A DNA stretch of 35,711 nt from Gammaproteobacteria bacterium (GTDB lineage Bacteria > Pseudomonadota > Gammaproteobacteria > Steroidobacterales > Steroidobacteraceae). The stretch lies in contig JADJHU010000012.1 in assembly GCA_016707425.1 (NCBI GenBank), forward strand, positions 1-35,711. The letters are read 5' to 3'. Below, one piece after another: positions 9,781 through 18,405 of this stretch (position 1 is its first letter; every line of letters begins with the position of its first letter). Made by a program: the position numbers and the translations under genes. The notes under the pieces were generated by a model. The model saw only the letters and a program-made list of their open reading frames with translations, was not told the origin of the DNA and did no database searches.

Positions 9781-12144
9781 ATGCTAGCTATCGTAAGCCG
9801 GTCGCAATCTCGCGTTCCCTCTGCCTCATCGCTGGCGGCTGCCCTATTTGGCCTCACCATCGCAGCCTTAATCCCTCCCACTGCCTGGTCCCAAGACACC
9901 CGCGCACGCCCGCTGGAGGAAGTAGTGGTCACGGCCCGCAAGAGGGAGGAGACGCTGGCCGATGCGCCAGTAGCCATCACGGCCTTGGGGAGCCGCTCGC
10001 TCGAGCAGTACAACATCACGCGTGTCGAGGATATGGCAACCTTGGCCGGCGGCAGCGTGATCATTGGACAGAGCGGCATCACGCCGACCATGTCGATTCG
10101 CGGTGTCAGCTCTGATTCCACCAATGCGGGCTTCGACCAGTCGGTGGGGCTGATCATCGATGGCGTGTTCTACGACCGCAGCCGCTGGACGCAGCAAGGC
10201 TTCTTCGACGCCGCCCAGGTGGAAGTCCTCAAGGGGCCCCAGGCGTTGTTCTTCGGCAAGAGCACCGTCGCCGGTGCCGTCGTGCTCACCACAGCCGATC
10301 CGGGGAAAGAGTTCGAGGGCGAGGTTTCGGTGGGCAACGAGTTCGAGTCGAACCAGTTGTACGCTCAGGGCTACCTGAGTGGGCCGCTGACTGACACCCT
10401 GGGTGCACGTCTCGCCCTCAGCTACTCCGATTCCGACGGCTGGCTGAAGAATCAGGTGCCGAATCCCTACAAGCGGACGCTGGGCGGAGAAGAAGAAGTC
10501 ATGGGGCGTCTGACACTGCTGTGGGAGCCGCGCGAAAACTTCACGGCTAGGTTCAAGACCCAGGGTGTCAGTAACAAGTCCGACGGTCCCGGCATCTGGG
10601 CGCAACTCTACAACTGTCGTGGCCCCTCGCCCTTCGGCAATACGATTACCGGGGTGCCCGCCGACCTCGCGCAGACCATCGGTGCCTATTATCCGATCGT
10701 CGACGACTGCAAGCTGAATGATACTGCCTCGGTCTACCCCGGACCGCCGGGCAGCGGTTTTGCCAACTCTCCGCAGGGTGATTTCGACTCGGTACTAACA
10801 AGTCTGAACCTCAACTGGAGCGTTGGCAGCTGGACTCTCACCTCGGTGACGGGCTGGAACGACTACACGCTCGACGACCAAGCGGGCTACATCTCTTCTC
10901 AGGGCAACATTTCCGCGGAACAGCGGGAGTCGAATAAGTCCTTTTCTCAGGAAGTACGCGCGCTTAGCCACTTCGATGGTCCGTTCAACTTCCTCGCAGG
11001 CGTCAACTACCAGAAGTCTGAATTCCTGTTCCGCAACGCCTCGCAGATCATTCTCGCCATTCCTGACGCGCGGAACGGCCGCCCGGAGTCCCAGGAACAC
11101 ACCGCCACACAGGACAGCGACTCCCGCTCAGTCTACGGCGAGGCAACCTGGAAGATCGCTCCACAGTGGACTCTGAGCGCCGGGGCGCGCTACTCGGATG
11201 AAAAGAAGGATGCCCGCTACAAGGTCTCCTTCGTGAACGAATGGTTCCAGCGGATTTTCGGTTTCCCCTTCTGGCTGCCAGAAGGCACGGTAATCACCGA
11301 TCGCTTCAAGGACAACAATGTTTCATCCCAGGCTACCTTGCAGTGGACCCCGAGCGCGGAGTGGAATCTGTTCGCTTCCTATCGGGAAGGTTTCTTGCCG
11401 GGCGGCTTCTCGCTGGGCGCGACGCCCCAGGCCGGGTTGCAGCTGCGCGACTTCCAGTTCGACAGCGAGGAAGTCGACGGTTTCGAGATTGGTCTCAAGG
11501 GCCTGCTGCTGGGCAATTCGCTGAGCTTCGACGTGATCGCTTTCGACTACACATTCACCAGCCTGCAAGTCAATCTATACGTGCCGGAAACCGCCTCCTT
11601 CGTGGTGGGCAACGCAGGTGAGGCCGAGACGAAGGGCCTGGAAGCCTCACTACGCTGGCAGGCCTCGCAATCGCTGCAGCTACACGGTTCGGCAACCTAC
11701 AACTCGGGCGAGTACTCCAACTACCGCACGCAGTGCTACACCTTGCAGACGGCCGCCCAAGGCTGCGATCCCCTCACCAACACCCAGGACCTGACCGGCA
11801 AGCCCCTGCCTCGCGCACCGAAATATACCTTTGGTGCCGGCGGCCTCCTGCGCTACCCCGTCCGCAACTGGGTGTTCAGCCTGGCCGCAGATGTGTTGTG
11901 GTCCGACGACTATCAGCTGGACAACTCCGCCAATCCCTTCCTGCGCCAGGACAGCTACGCGCGGCTGGACACGGCGCTGGCAATGGAATCGGCGGATCGC
12001 ACCTGGCGGGTGGCATTGATCGGTCGCAATGTCACCGACGAGCCCATCGCGAACTTTGGTGCCACTCGCGGGTTCACCAACGATCAGCTCGCAACGCTCC
12101 AGCCGCTGCGCCGCTGGGGGCTGGAGATCAACTACCGATTCTGA
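9781..12144 (+). CDS. TonB-dependent outer-membrane receptor
   Basis: A 787-residue outer-membrane transporter energised by TonB-ExbBD. Residues 1-38 form a signal peptide ending near AWSQ. The TonB box is EEVVVTARK (46-54). The plug follows (about 55-170), including SIRGV and VEVLKGPQALFFGKS, and the rest is a 22-strand barrel ending in the terminal aromatic LEINYRF. It resembles the large receptor class of Sphingomonadales and Xanthomonadales-type degraders, whose members import sterols, terpenoids, sugars or other substrates; it carries no obvious siderophore hallmark. The start ATG 9781 has AGGA about eight bases upstream. Base composition looks lower in GC than the flanking operons. It lies next to a shared operator, so it is probably co-regulated with the catabolic genes and is the likely uptake gate. 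Confidence 0.95.
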   Translation: MLAIVSRSQSRVPSASSLAAALFGLTIAALIPPTAWSQDTRARPLEEVVVTARKREETLADAPVAITALGSRSLEQYNITRVEDMATLAGGSVIIGQSGITPTMSIRGVSSDSTNAGFDQSVGLIIDGVFYDRSRWTQQGFFDAAQVEVLKGPQALFFGKSTVAGAVVLTTADPGKEFEGEVSVGNEFESNQLYAQGYLSGPLTDTLGARLALSYSDSDGWLKNQVPNPYKRTLGGEEEVMGRLTLLWEPRENFTARFKTQGVSNKSDGPGIWAQLYNCRGPSPFGNTITGVPADLAQTIGAYYPIVDDCKLNDTASVYPGPPGSGFANSPQGDFDSVLTSLNLNWSVGSWTLTSVTGWNDYTLDDQAGYISSQGNISAEQRESNKSFSQEVRALSHFDGPFNFLAGVNYQKSEFLFRNASQIILAIPDARNGRPESQEHTATQDSDSRSVYGEATWKIAPQWTLSAGARYSDEKKDARYKVSFVNEWFQRIFGFPFWLPEGTVITDRFKDNNVSSQATLQWTPSAEWNLFASYREGFLPGGFSLGATPQAGLQLRDFQFDSEEVDGFEIGLKGLLLGNSLSFDVIAFDYTFTSLQVNLYVPETASFVVGNAGEAETKGLEASLRWQASQSLQLHGSATYNSGEYSNYRTQCYTLQTAAQGCDPLTNTQDLTGKPLPRAPKYTFGAGGLLRYPVRNWVFSLAADVLWSDDYQLDNSANPFLRQDSYARLDTALAMESADRTWRVALIGRNVTDEPIANFGATRGFTNDQLATLQPLRRWGLEINYRF

Positions 12145-12158
12145 GTGGCGCAGCACAG

Positions 12159-12187
12159 AATCTCCGGCTACCGGCCCGCCGGAGATT
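12159..12187. terminator. Hairpin between convergent genes
   Basis: AATCTCCGGC (12159-12168) and GCCGGAGATT (12178-12187) form a perfect 10-bp stem with a 9-base loop, between the receptor stop (12144) and the convergent SDR stop (12225). There is no T-run on either side, so it may be a bidirectional terminator that works poorly alone, or a transcript-stabilising stem. Confidence 0.55.
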
Positions 12188-12224
12188 GATCCTGATGGCG
12201 TGATCGGCGCGGCCTGTGCGTCCG

Positions 12225-13073
12225 TTACACCTCCATGCTCTTCTTGACCTGATCGGCCAGCACCGCGGGCACGCCTCTCATCATGGCACCGCCATCGATC
12301 AGGAGTTCGGTCGCCGTCATGAAGGTCGACTCGTCCGATCCCAGGTAAATGGCCAGATTCGTAACGTCGGCACACTCGCCCGGCCGGGGTGAGATGGAGC
12401 CGTATACTGCCTCTTTCATGGCCGGCGTCGCGATCATCCCGGCGGTAAGCTCGTGAATGATGACCCCGACGATGACCGTATTGGCCCGGATGCCGCGGCG
12501 GCCGTAATCCGTAGAGATCTGCCGGGTCAGCGCATTCATCCCGCCCTTGGAGGCCGAGTAGGACGGCATGCACGCGAAACCGCGAATCGATGCGATGGAG
12601 GAGATATTGATGATCGAGCCGCCTCCCGCTTTGAGGAAAGGGGGAATGGCGTACTTGCAGCACCAGAAGGTTCCGTACAACGCGACCTTGACGATCGCGT
12701 CGAATTCCTCCGTACTGTGGTCGGCCATGAGCTTGTCTGAGGCCGCGGCAATGAGGGAGGTGGGAGCTGCGTTGTTGATCAGGACGTTCAAGCCGCCGAA
12801 GGTTTTCACCGTTTCCGCCACGAGGCGCTCGACATCCGCCTCCTTGCCCATGTCGGCAGCCACATACCTCGCCTGCCCGCCGGCGGCCTGGATCTTTCGG
12901 GCCACTTCGGCGCCGCGCTCGACATCCCGGCCGGTCACGACGACTTTCGCTCCTTCCTCGGCGTAGCGAAACGCCATGTCCGCGCCGATGCCGCGCGTCG
13001 AGCCGGTAATCAATGCGACCTTGCCCTCGAGGCGCCGGCTGCGCTGCCCCGATTTATCTGATTGGATACCCAA
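12225..13073 (-). CDS. Classical SDR oxidoreductase A
   Basis: An NAD(P)-dependent short-chain dehydrogenase/reductase of 282 residues. It has the TGSTRGIG nucleotide motif (23-30), NNAA (100-103), the catalytic Ser in INISSI (about 159) and Y172-x3-K176 in SYSASKGG, then a C-terminal LLIDGGAMM. The start appears to be TTG at 13073, preceded by a strong GAGGAGAAGG ribosome site; no ATG stands near. It is the last gene of the six-gene minus-strand operon that begins at 19187. It would oxidise a secondary alcohol or reduce a ketone on the pathway compound; the substrate is not known. It ends with the hairpin at 12159-12187. Confidence 0.93.
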   Translation of the reverse strand: MGIQSDKSGQRSRRLEGKVALITGSTRGIGADMAFRYAEEGAKVVVTGRDVERGAEVARKIQAAGGQARYVAADMGKEADVERLVAETVKTFGGLNVLINNAAPTSLIAAASDKLMADHSTEEFDAIVKVALYGTFWCCKYAIPPFLKAGGGSIINISSIASIRGFACMPSYSASKGGMNALTRQISTDYGRRGIRANTVIVGVIIHELTAGMIATPAMKEAVYGSISPRPGECADVTNLAIYLGSDESTFMTATELLIDGGAMMRGVPAVLADQVKKSMEV

Positions 13074-13145
13074 GTGCCTTCTCCTCGATGTCTAACGTTG
13101 ATGGGTGACATTCCGACTCATCCGCATCGGTCTGCCGATGCCGGG

Positions 13146-14287
13146 TCAGAAGAACTTCGAAAAGCGGTCGGAATAGAACCGGTAACGCCGCGCGATCTCT
13201 GCGGCGTCCAGGCCGAAAAACCCCGGCGACACCGGGTGCGCCCTCTTGGGATAGGTTTCCTGCCAGCGACGGATGCGATCCGCGAGGGCCTCGTCGTAGT
13301 CCCAGCCGAGTTTCTCGTAGAGCGCCGGGATCTGCTCGGCGGGATCGGCGACCTGCCGCCGGTGCGAGATGTCGAAGAACCGGCTCTCTCCGATCCGATC
13401 CCGAAACGCCAGCGCCCGTTCCATCGCCACGGCCCAATACTCCTGCTGCAGCTTGCCGTGGGCCTCGGGCTGCGGATTCGTCACATGGGCGCGACGGATC
13501 TCGTACATCAGCGAGCTCAGGAGGGTAAGGCCTTGACCGGGTCGCGATGCGTCATCACGAACTGTGCGTCGGGATAGACCTCATCGATCACATCCATGGC
13601 AAACAGATGCTCGGGCGTGCGCAGCGACCACCGGCGCGGCGGACAATGCCACTGCAGGAGCTTTAGGACCCGACGGTGGTAGCGATAGCCGGTGAGGAGC
13701 GCCCCCCTGGAATGCACCAGCCACTCGACGTAGGACGGCACATTGATGATCGCGTCATACCCATAGGCGGAGAACGCATAGCTCTTGATGATGTAGCATT
13801 CTTGGGGTCCCGTGACGCTGCGCGGTACCAGATTGACGAGCTCGGGAATCAGGCCCTCGAAGCCATCGGATTCCTTCTGAGCAAGGGCAATTCGCGGATC
13901 GTCGTGTTCGCTTGCCGCTTCGGGCGGCGGGCAAGGGTGGTATGCCTCCCATTGACGCAGCACCCTCGTGTTCGGATCCTGAGCCAGGATGAACCCCAGT
14001 GCGGTCGTTCCCGTACGTGGCAGACTCGCGATGAAGAGTGGCGCCACGATCTGCTCGTCCTCGATTTCCGGATGGCGCCGGTACCAGTCTTCCACTTCCA
14101 GCCGGATGGCGAGCTGGCTGATCAGCATCTCAGGAATCGCCAGCTCTCCAATGGGAGTCGGTTGGCATTCGCGATTGATCGAATCCACGAGCCGTGAGAG
14201 CGGCTCCAGGAAAGACTCCTCGCCAAAGTCGCCCAACCCCGTGCGGGCGCGAGCCTGTTCGAGGATCTCACCGGTCTTGATCATCAT
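13146..14287 (-). CDS. Sulfotransferase family protein (one frameshift)
   Basis: A PAPS-type sulfotransferase relative (Sulfotransfer_3 group). The 5'-phosphosulfate loop is PLFIASLPRTGTTALGF, residues about 83-99, and the second nucleotide-binding region is near FVMTHRDPVKALP (about 240-252). The N-terminal part (14287-13517) ends in a premature TGA, and the C-terminal part continues in another frame to 13146. Inserting one C at about 13520, in a CCCTCC run, restores LPSLSSLMYEI and a 380-residue protein, the usual length. Start ATG 14287 (or the next codon) follows CAGGAG. Proteins of this kind recur in steroid and xenobiotic gene clusters without a known reaction; whether it transfers sulfate or another group is unknown. 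It lies between the DUF1214 gene and an SDR. Confidence 0.8.
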
Positions 14288-14323
14288 TCTGTTCTCCTGC
14301 CTTGCTAATCCATGGTCTGCCGT

Positions 14324-15616
14324 CTACGCCAGCCGCCGCTCGTACGCCCGAGCTCTCGCCGCCGAGGCTGCGGCCCGCTCCGCCGGATTCAGCCTCGGCA
14401 CATCCTTCGGCAGGACGCGCTCGAGCTCAGCCAGCTCGACCAGCCTCGCTTCGCGCACCAGGCCCTCTCCGGTGGGCGGCAGCTCGGGGAACTTCATCCA
14501 GCGCACGAAGTAGCCGCCGGTCTCGAGTCCGCTCGTATCCAGCCAGTTGGCGACGCCGGGATCGGTGGCCGAGATGACGTAGGTGTAGCTGCCGTCCGGG
14601 TTCGCGTGGGCCTGTGTGTTGTTCAGGCTGCCACTGCGGTGGATGTGCTCACAAGAGATGCTCCAGGGGGTCGTGACAACGAAACCCGTGTAGCGCGCTC
14701 CCATCGGATGGAGGGTGATCAGGAGTGCCTCATCGGGACCAAGCTGGTAACTGCCGAAGCTCGAGTAGCCCCAGCCGCCGCCTCGGGCCTGAGGGGTCGG
14801 CAGCCGATTGGGCGGATTGTCGAACAGGAAGAAGTGATTGGCCTTGAGCCAGAAGGGGACGTCACGTCGCAGGCGTTGCACGACCTGTGCGGCAAGATCC
14901 GCATCGGTCGCAGGCTCGACCTTCAGGGGCTGATCCAGCCGCCGGATCTTCAACGAGTCCGGAGTCTGCGTGGCCCAGTCCGAGAGCACCGAGCGAATCA
15001 GCAGCGCACAACCGTCTTCCCGCGTCTGAATGTGATTGACTCGATCGCCGGCCGGTTCCGGGCTCAGCGTGATCGTGTAGCTAGCGTCCGCAGCCATTGC
15101 CAGCGCCTCATCGAAGATCCCGCCCAGAGGCGTGTCGAACCTGGCCTGCGAAGACCGCGGAGGCAAACCTGGAAGCACGAGGCCGTAGGTGTTGTCCTGA
15201 TAGAGCTGGAAGGACAGCGCAACCTGCCGCGCGCCGGCGGCGCAGCCCTGGATCTCATAGGAACCGGCCGGATCCAGGGTGGCGGCACGCGTCGGACAAT
15301 CAGGGTTGTCGTTGAAATACCGTGCGCCACCGATGCTGTGACCGAACCAGCGGTGCGGGGGCGTCTCGATCCAGAAAATGCGGGGCGTGGACAGATCATT
15401 GAGGATCGTGTCGTAGATCGCCGCGAGCACGCATTCGTCCACCCCCTGTTCCAGGGTCCTCTGGCCGGCGGGAATCCGGGCCACTGAATCCGCCTGAAAC
15501 TGGACCTTCGCTGCCGCACGGATCTCCTGCACTTCGAGGCGTTGCAGGAGACGCAGAGCCGTGCGCTCGACCTCCGCCTGCTCGGACGTCGCAAGAGGAC
15601 TGATCGGGCTAGGCAT
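14324..15616 (-). CDS. DUF1214 domain protein
   Basis: A 430-residue protein whose C-terminal third carries the DUF1214 pattern: FGSYQLGPDEALLITLHP, then DGSYTYVISATDPGVANW followed by LDTSG and a FVRWMKFPE ending. DUF1214 proteins have no established biochemistry but recur beside sulfotransferases, P450s and SDRs in steroid- and alkane-related clusters. The start ATG 15616 follows AAGGAGAC and overlaps the last eight bases of the flavoprotein gene, so translation is coupled; the longer frame to 15658 is rejected. There is no signal peptide with this start. The gap to the sulfotransferase start is 36 bases. Confidence 0.85.
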   Translation of the reverse strand: MPSPISPLATSEQAEVERTALRLLQRLEVQEIRAAAKVQFQADSVARIPAGQRTLEQGVDECVLAAIYDTILNDLSTPRIFWIETPPHRWFGHSIGGARYFNDNPDCPTRAATLDPAGSYEIQGCAAGARQVALSFQLYQDNTYGLVLPGLPPRSSQARFDTPLGGIFDEALAMAADASYTITLSPEPAGDRVNHIQTREDGCALLIRSVLSDWATQTPDSLKIRRLDQPLKVEPATDADLAAQVVQRLRRDVPFWLKANHFFLFDNPPNRLPTPQARGGGWGYSSFGSYQLGPDEALLITLHPMGARYTGFVVTTPWSISCEHIHRSGSLNNTQAHANPDGSYTYVISATDPGVANWLDTSGLETGGYFVRWMKFPELPPTGEGLVREARLVELAELERVLPKDVPRLNPAERAAASAARARAYERRLA

Positions 15617-17186
15617 CGGAAGTCTCCTTGGCCATCTCGATGCCGGCGATGCGGCCAAAGGCCTGTGACAGACTGGTGCTCGTGCCGCCGCGGTAGTACT
15701 CGCCGCACAGCATCGCGGCCGTCATGCCGGCGGCATAGAGCCCAGGGATGATCTTGCCAGCCGTGCTCATCACCTGGGCCCTCGCGTTGATGCGCAAGCC
15801 CCCGCAGGTCACGGTGAAGACGTCGCCTGCCGACAGCGACACCGCGTAAAACGGCGGGGTCGCGAGCGCCTGCAACTGCGTCGGATCCTTCTGGAACTCC
15901 GCGTCCTCACCCCTGAGCGCGTGCTGGTTGTAGGTGGCCAGCGTCTCCTTCAGGCACAGCGGGCTCACGTGAATCGTCCGGGCCAGCTCCTCGATCGTCG
16001 CACCCCGGCTCACGGCCATGGCCGACTGTGCCTCTGCAGGGATGGTGTCCATGATCTTCTGATCGACGATGACGTGAATCAGAGGGTAGACGCGCTCGTA
16101 GACGAGTTTGCCGAAATGCGAGCCGTCGGCGGTCTCGGCCACGAAACGTCGGCCAGCCTGATTGACGGCGATGCCTTTGACCATGCCCTCCGTTCCCTTC
16201 CGGTAATTGAGGAGCAGTTCGACAGCGCAGGTACTCAAGCCCAGCACATCGGCACCGGCGGCCTGGCCCAACCGGATGCCCGTCCCGATGTCCATGGGAT
16301 TCGTCACCTGGATCGTCCCTGAGGCGTACGGCGTGTACTGCGCGACCATCTCCTGGTTCGCACCGTAGCCGCCGGCGGACAGCAGCACGCCTTTGCGGGC
16401 TCTGAAGCATTTCTCGGATCCGTCGGCCCGCCGGACGCCAACGCCGATCACGCGCCCGCTACCGTCCATGATCAGTCGCGTCGCCTGAGCATTCAGCAGC
16501 ACCTCGACGCCGGCCGCGTCGACGGCAGCGCTGATCTTCGCCCAGTAGGCCGGAGCGCGGCCATAAATGAGATGGTTGTGGGGTACGGGCGGCGTGACTG
16601 CGGCTACCTCGGGGGCGTTTTCGCCGGTGATCATCAGAAGGCCGATCTTCTCGGGATCCGGCGGCTGCATGTGGTAGCCGGGGACGTAACCTTCCTTGAA
16701 CACCACCCCGAGGCTCTCGACGAAATCGAAGAGATCCCTGGCGGTATCCGCGAATGCGCGAACCAGCTCGTCGGGGGCCCGCGGCAGCGCCGCCGCCTTC
16801 AGGTACCTGTAGAACTCTTCGGGGGTCTCGTTGAAGCCATTGAGCTTCTGGATACGCGTACCGCCACCGACGGTGAAAGCACCGTCGTTGATCGCCGAGG
16901 AGCCGCCGCCGCGGGACTGCGCCTCGAGGATGACCACCCTGGCGCCGGCCCGGGCCGCAAACACCGCCGCCGTCGCCCCCGCACCGCCGTAGCCCACGAT
17001 CACCACGTCGACCGTCTCTTCCCATTTCGCGGGCAGCGTCGAAGCGCAGCCATCGGCGGAAGCCGCGACGCTCCCGGCAGCAGCCGGCGCAAGAGCCGCG
17101 GCTCCCAAGGTGAGGCCGCTCGCTCCGAGCAGCTCCCGGCGGGACAGCGTGCTTCTAGTTCCAGATTTGGTTCGATTGCCGCTCAT
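15609..17186 (-). CDS. Tat-exported FAD-dependent oxidoreductase (fumarate reductase/KstD superfamily)
   Basis: A 525-residue flavoprotein with a twin-arginine signal: SRRELLGASG at 15-24, then a hydrophobic Ala-rich stretch to about residue 48. The FAD dinucleotide fold is VIVGYGGAGATAAVFAARAG, and a GGGSSAIN loop follows; the C-terminal cap contains CGGLRI and GLYAAGM, typical of the FAD_binding_2 group (fumarate reductase, urocanate reductase, ketosteroid dehydrogenase). The KstD YxGPG loop is replaced by YYRGGTS, so it is not a standard KstD. No haem-binding CxxCH is present, so a separate periplasmic electron carrier would be needed. Start ATG 17186 follows GAGGGAGA; the longer frame to 17252 lacks this. 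It probably oxidises or reduces the pathway compound in the periplasm. Confidence 0.88.
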   Translation of the reverse strand: MSGNRTKSGTRSTLSRRELLGASGLTLGAAALAPAAAGSVAASADGCASTLPAKWEETVDVVIVGYGGAGATAAVFAARAGARVVILEAQSRGGGSSAINDGAFTVGGGTRIQKLNGFNETPEEFYRYLKAAALPRAPDELVRAFADTARDLFDFVESLGVVFKEGYVPGYHMQPPDPEKIGLLMITGENAPEVAAVTPPVPHNHLIYGRAPAYWAKISAAVDAAGVEVLLNAQATRLIMDGSGRVIGVGVRRADGSEKCFRARKGVLLSAGGYGANQEMVAQYTPYASGTIQVTNPMDIGTGIRLGQAAGADVLGLSTCAVELLLNYRKGTEGMVKGIAVNQAGRRFVAETADGSHFGKLVYERVYPLIHVIVDQKIMDTIPAEAQSAMAVSRGATIEELARTIHVSPLCLKETLATYNQHALRGEDAEFQKDPTQLQALATPPFYAVSLSAGDVFTVTCGGLRINARAQVMSTAGKIIPGLYAAGMTAAMLCGEYYRGGTSTSLSQAFGRIAGIEMAKETSDA

Positions 17187-17262
17187 GGGAAATCTCCCTC
17201 TTGCTCGAGAATCAATCGACGATGGGGACGGATGCCGCCGCCGCAGCCGCACAGGCCATGGC

Positions 17263-18405
17263 TCATGGCGCTCCGCTCCCCGTCGCGCCGGACTCCAGGT
17301 AGTCGCGCGGGCCCCAGCCGAAGGGCACGTACTGGCCCATCAGCAATTGCTCGGTGTGCCCCAGCCCGACAATCCGCCCCTCTTCGGAAAACTCCATCAC
17401 CGAAGCCATGAACTGGCGGTCGAGCCGCGCGGGATCGACTTCATCGGTGCGCCAGTCCTCGCGCTCGATCACCAGCCGCCCGCCGTGATCGCTGCCGTGG
17501 TTCCACCGGTCATGGCTGTAGCCCATGCCGGCATACCAGAACGTGCCGAGCACCCGGCCTTCGATCCGGCGCTCTGATCCGTCCGGTCGGCGGACCCCAT
17601 ACCGGCCCCTGGCGATGCGGCGGGTGCCCGGGACGAAATCGAGATCGAAGCTCCAGGTGGCGATCGGGAGGAGATTCTTCTCCCCCACGGGCGTGAGCTC
17701 TGCCGAAGCGTAGACCGGTACGAAGTAGCCAGTGCGCTCGATCGAAGAGCCATCCGCGCGATCGAGCGTGCGAATGACCGAATGCTCCCTGCCGAGCAGC
17801 ATCACGACGTTCATCCAGAAGATCTGCTCGCCACGGCGATGCGTGACCTGGTGTTCGCCGATCAGGCGCACGCCCCAGGACTTGTCACGCAGACCAAAGG
17901 TGACTCCTGCGCCAACCTCCTGACGCACGCCGTCCACCTCGATCCAGCCTGCCCACGCGCCGTACTGCATGAAGCGGGTCTGGTCGATATAGACGAGATC
18001 CTCACGCGCACGGACGAGCCGCCCCTCGTCGATGGCGCCGGTCACGGCGCGAAACGTGAGATCGCAGGCAATGCCATGTTCACCGCGGAGAACGCGGCAG
18101 CGCAATATCCGCATCGGTTCGACAATCTCCACTTCGAGCGGGCCGACCACATTCTGCGCGGGGTCGCCGGCGAGCACGTCGCTCGCATGCAGGCTCGTCT
18201 GCACGGCGCCCCGAACCACGGTGAAGTGCGCGTCCTGCACGTAGCGGTTGGGATACCGCGCGAAGCTGACCCCGAACATGAGCGAAGCATCCGCACTATA
18301 GCCGCAGAAAAAATAGCGGTCGTAGAAGTTGCGATCGGTCGTCGCCGGCACGCGCAGGTAGGCTGGACTCTGATGCAGGCAGTAGTCGTCGAAACGGCTA
18401 ATCAC
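17263..18405 (-). CDS. AttH/CrtC-like lipocalin-fold protein, copy B
   Basis: A 380-residue intact protein and paralogue of the gene at 6830-7938. It has FDDYCLHQSP at the start, RYPNRYVQD, WAGWIEVDGVR, the LRDKSWGVR signature, and RWNHGSDHGG near the C-terminus. The beta-rich two-half layout and SWG signature recall the AttH/hydroxyneurosporene synthase group and the DUF7064/DUF7065 families; the reaction is unknown. The start is GTG 18405, whose GTGA overlaps the stop of the SDR before it, so the two are co-translated. It has no signal peptide. Two copies in one window, one in each of two co-regulated operons, suggest a real role in the pathway rather than a passenger. Confidence 0.85.
   Translation of the reverse strand: MISRFDDYCLHQSPAYLRVPATTDRNFYDRYFFCGYSADASLMFGVSFARYPNRYVQDAHFTVVRGAVQTSLHASDVLAGDPAQNVVGPLEVEIVEPMRILRCRVLRGEHGIACDLTFRAVTGAIDEGRLVRAREDLVYIDQTRFMQYGAWAGWIEVDGVRQEVGAGVTFGLRDKSWGVRLIGEHQVTHRRGEQIFWMNVVMLLGREHSVIRTLDRADGSSIERTGYFVPVYASAELTPVGEKNLLPIATWSFDLDFVPGTRRIARGRYGVRRPDGSERRIEGRVLGTFWYAGMGYSHDRWNHGSDHGGRLVIEREDWRTDEVDPARLDRQFMASVMEFSEEGRIVGLGHTEQLLMGQYVPFGWGPRDYLESGATGSGAP

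Noticed and set aside
9126..10157. A 343-residue protein continuing upstream of SnoaL-like A
   Set aside because: The extension crosses the operator and the receptor start on the other strand; ATG 9560 has a ribosome site and gives a normal SnoaL length.
14312..15487. 391-residue plus-strand open frame over the DUF1214 gene
   Set aside because: No recognisable fold, and the minus strand gives DUF1214 landmarks, a good ribosome site and operon continuity.
15609..17186. Naming the Tat flavoprotein as 3-ketosteroid delta1-dehydrogenase
   Set aside because: The YxGPG catalytic loop is missing, and exported members of this superfamily include fumarate- and urocanate-type reductases, so only the superfamily is supported.
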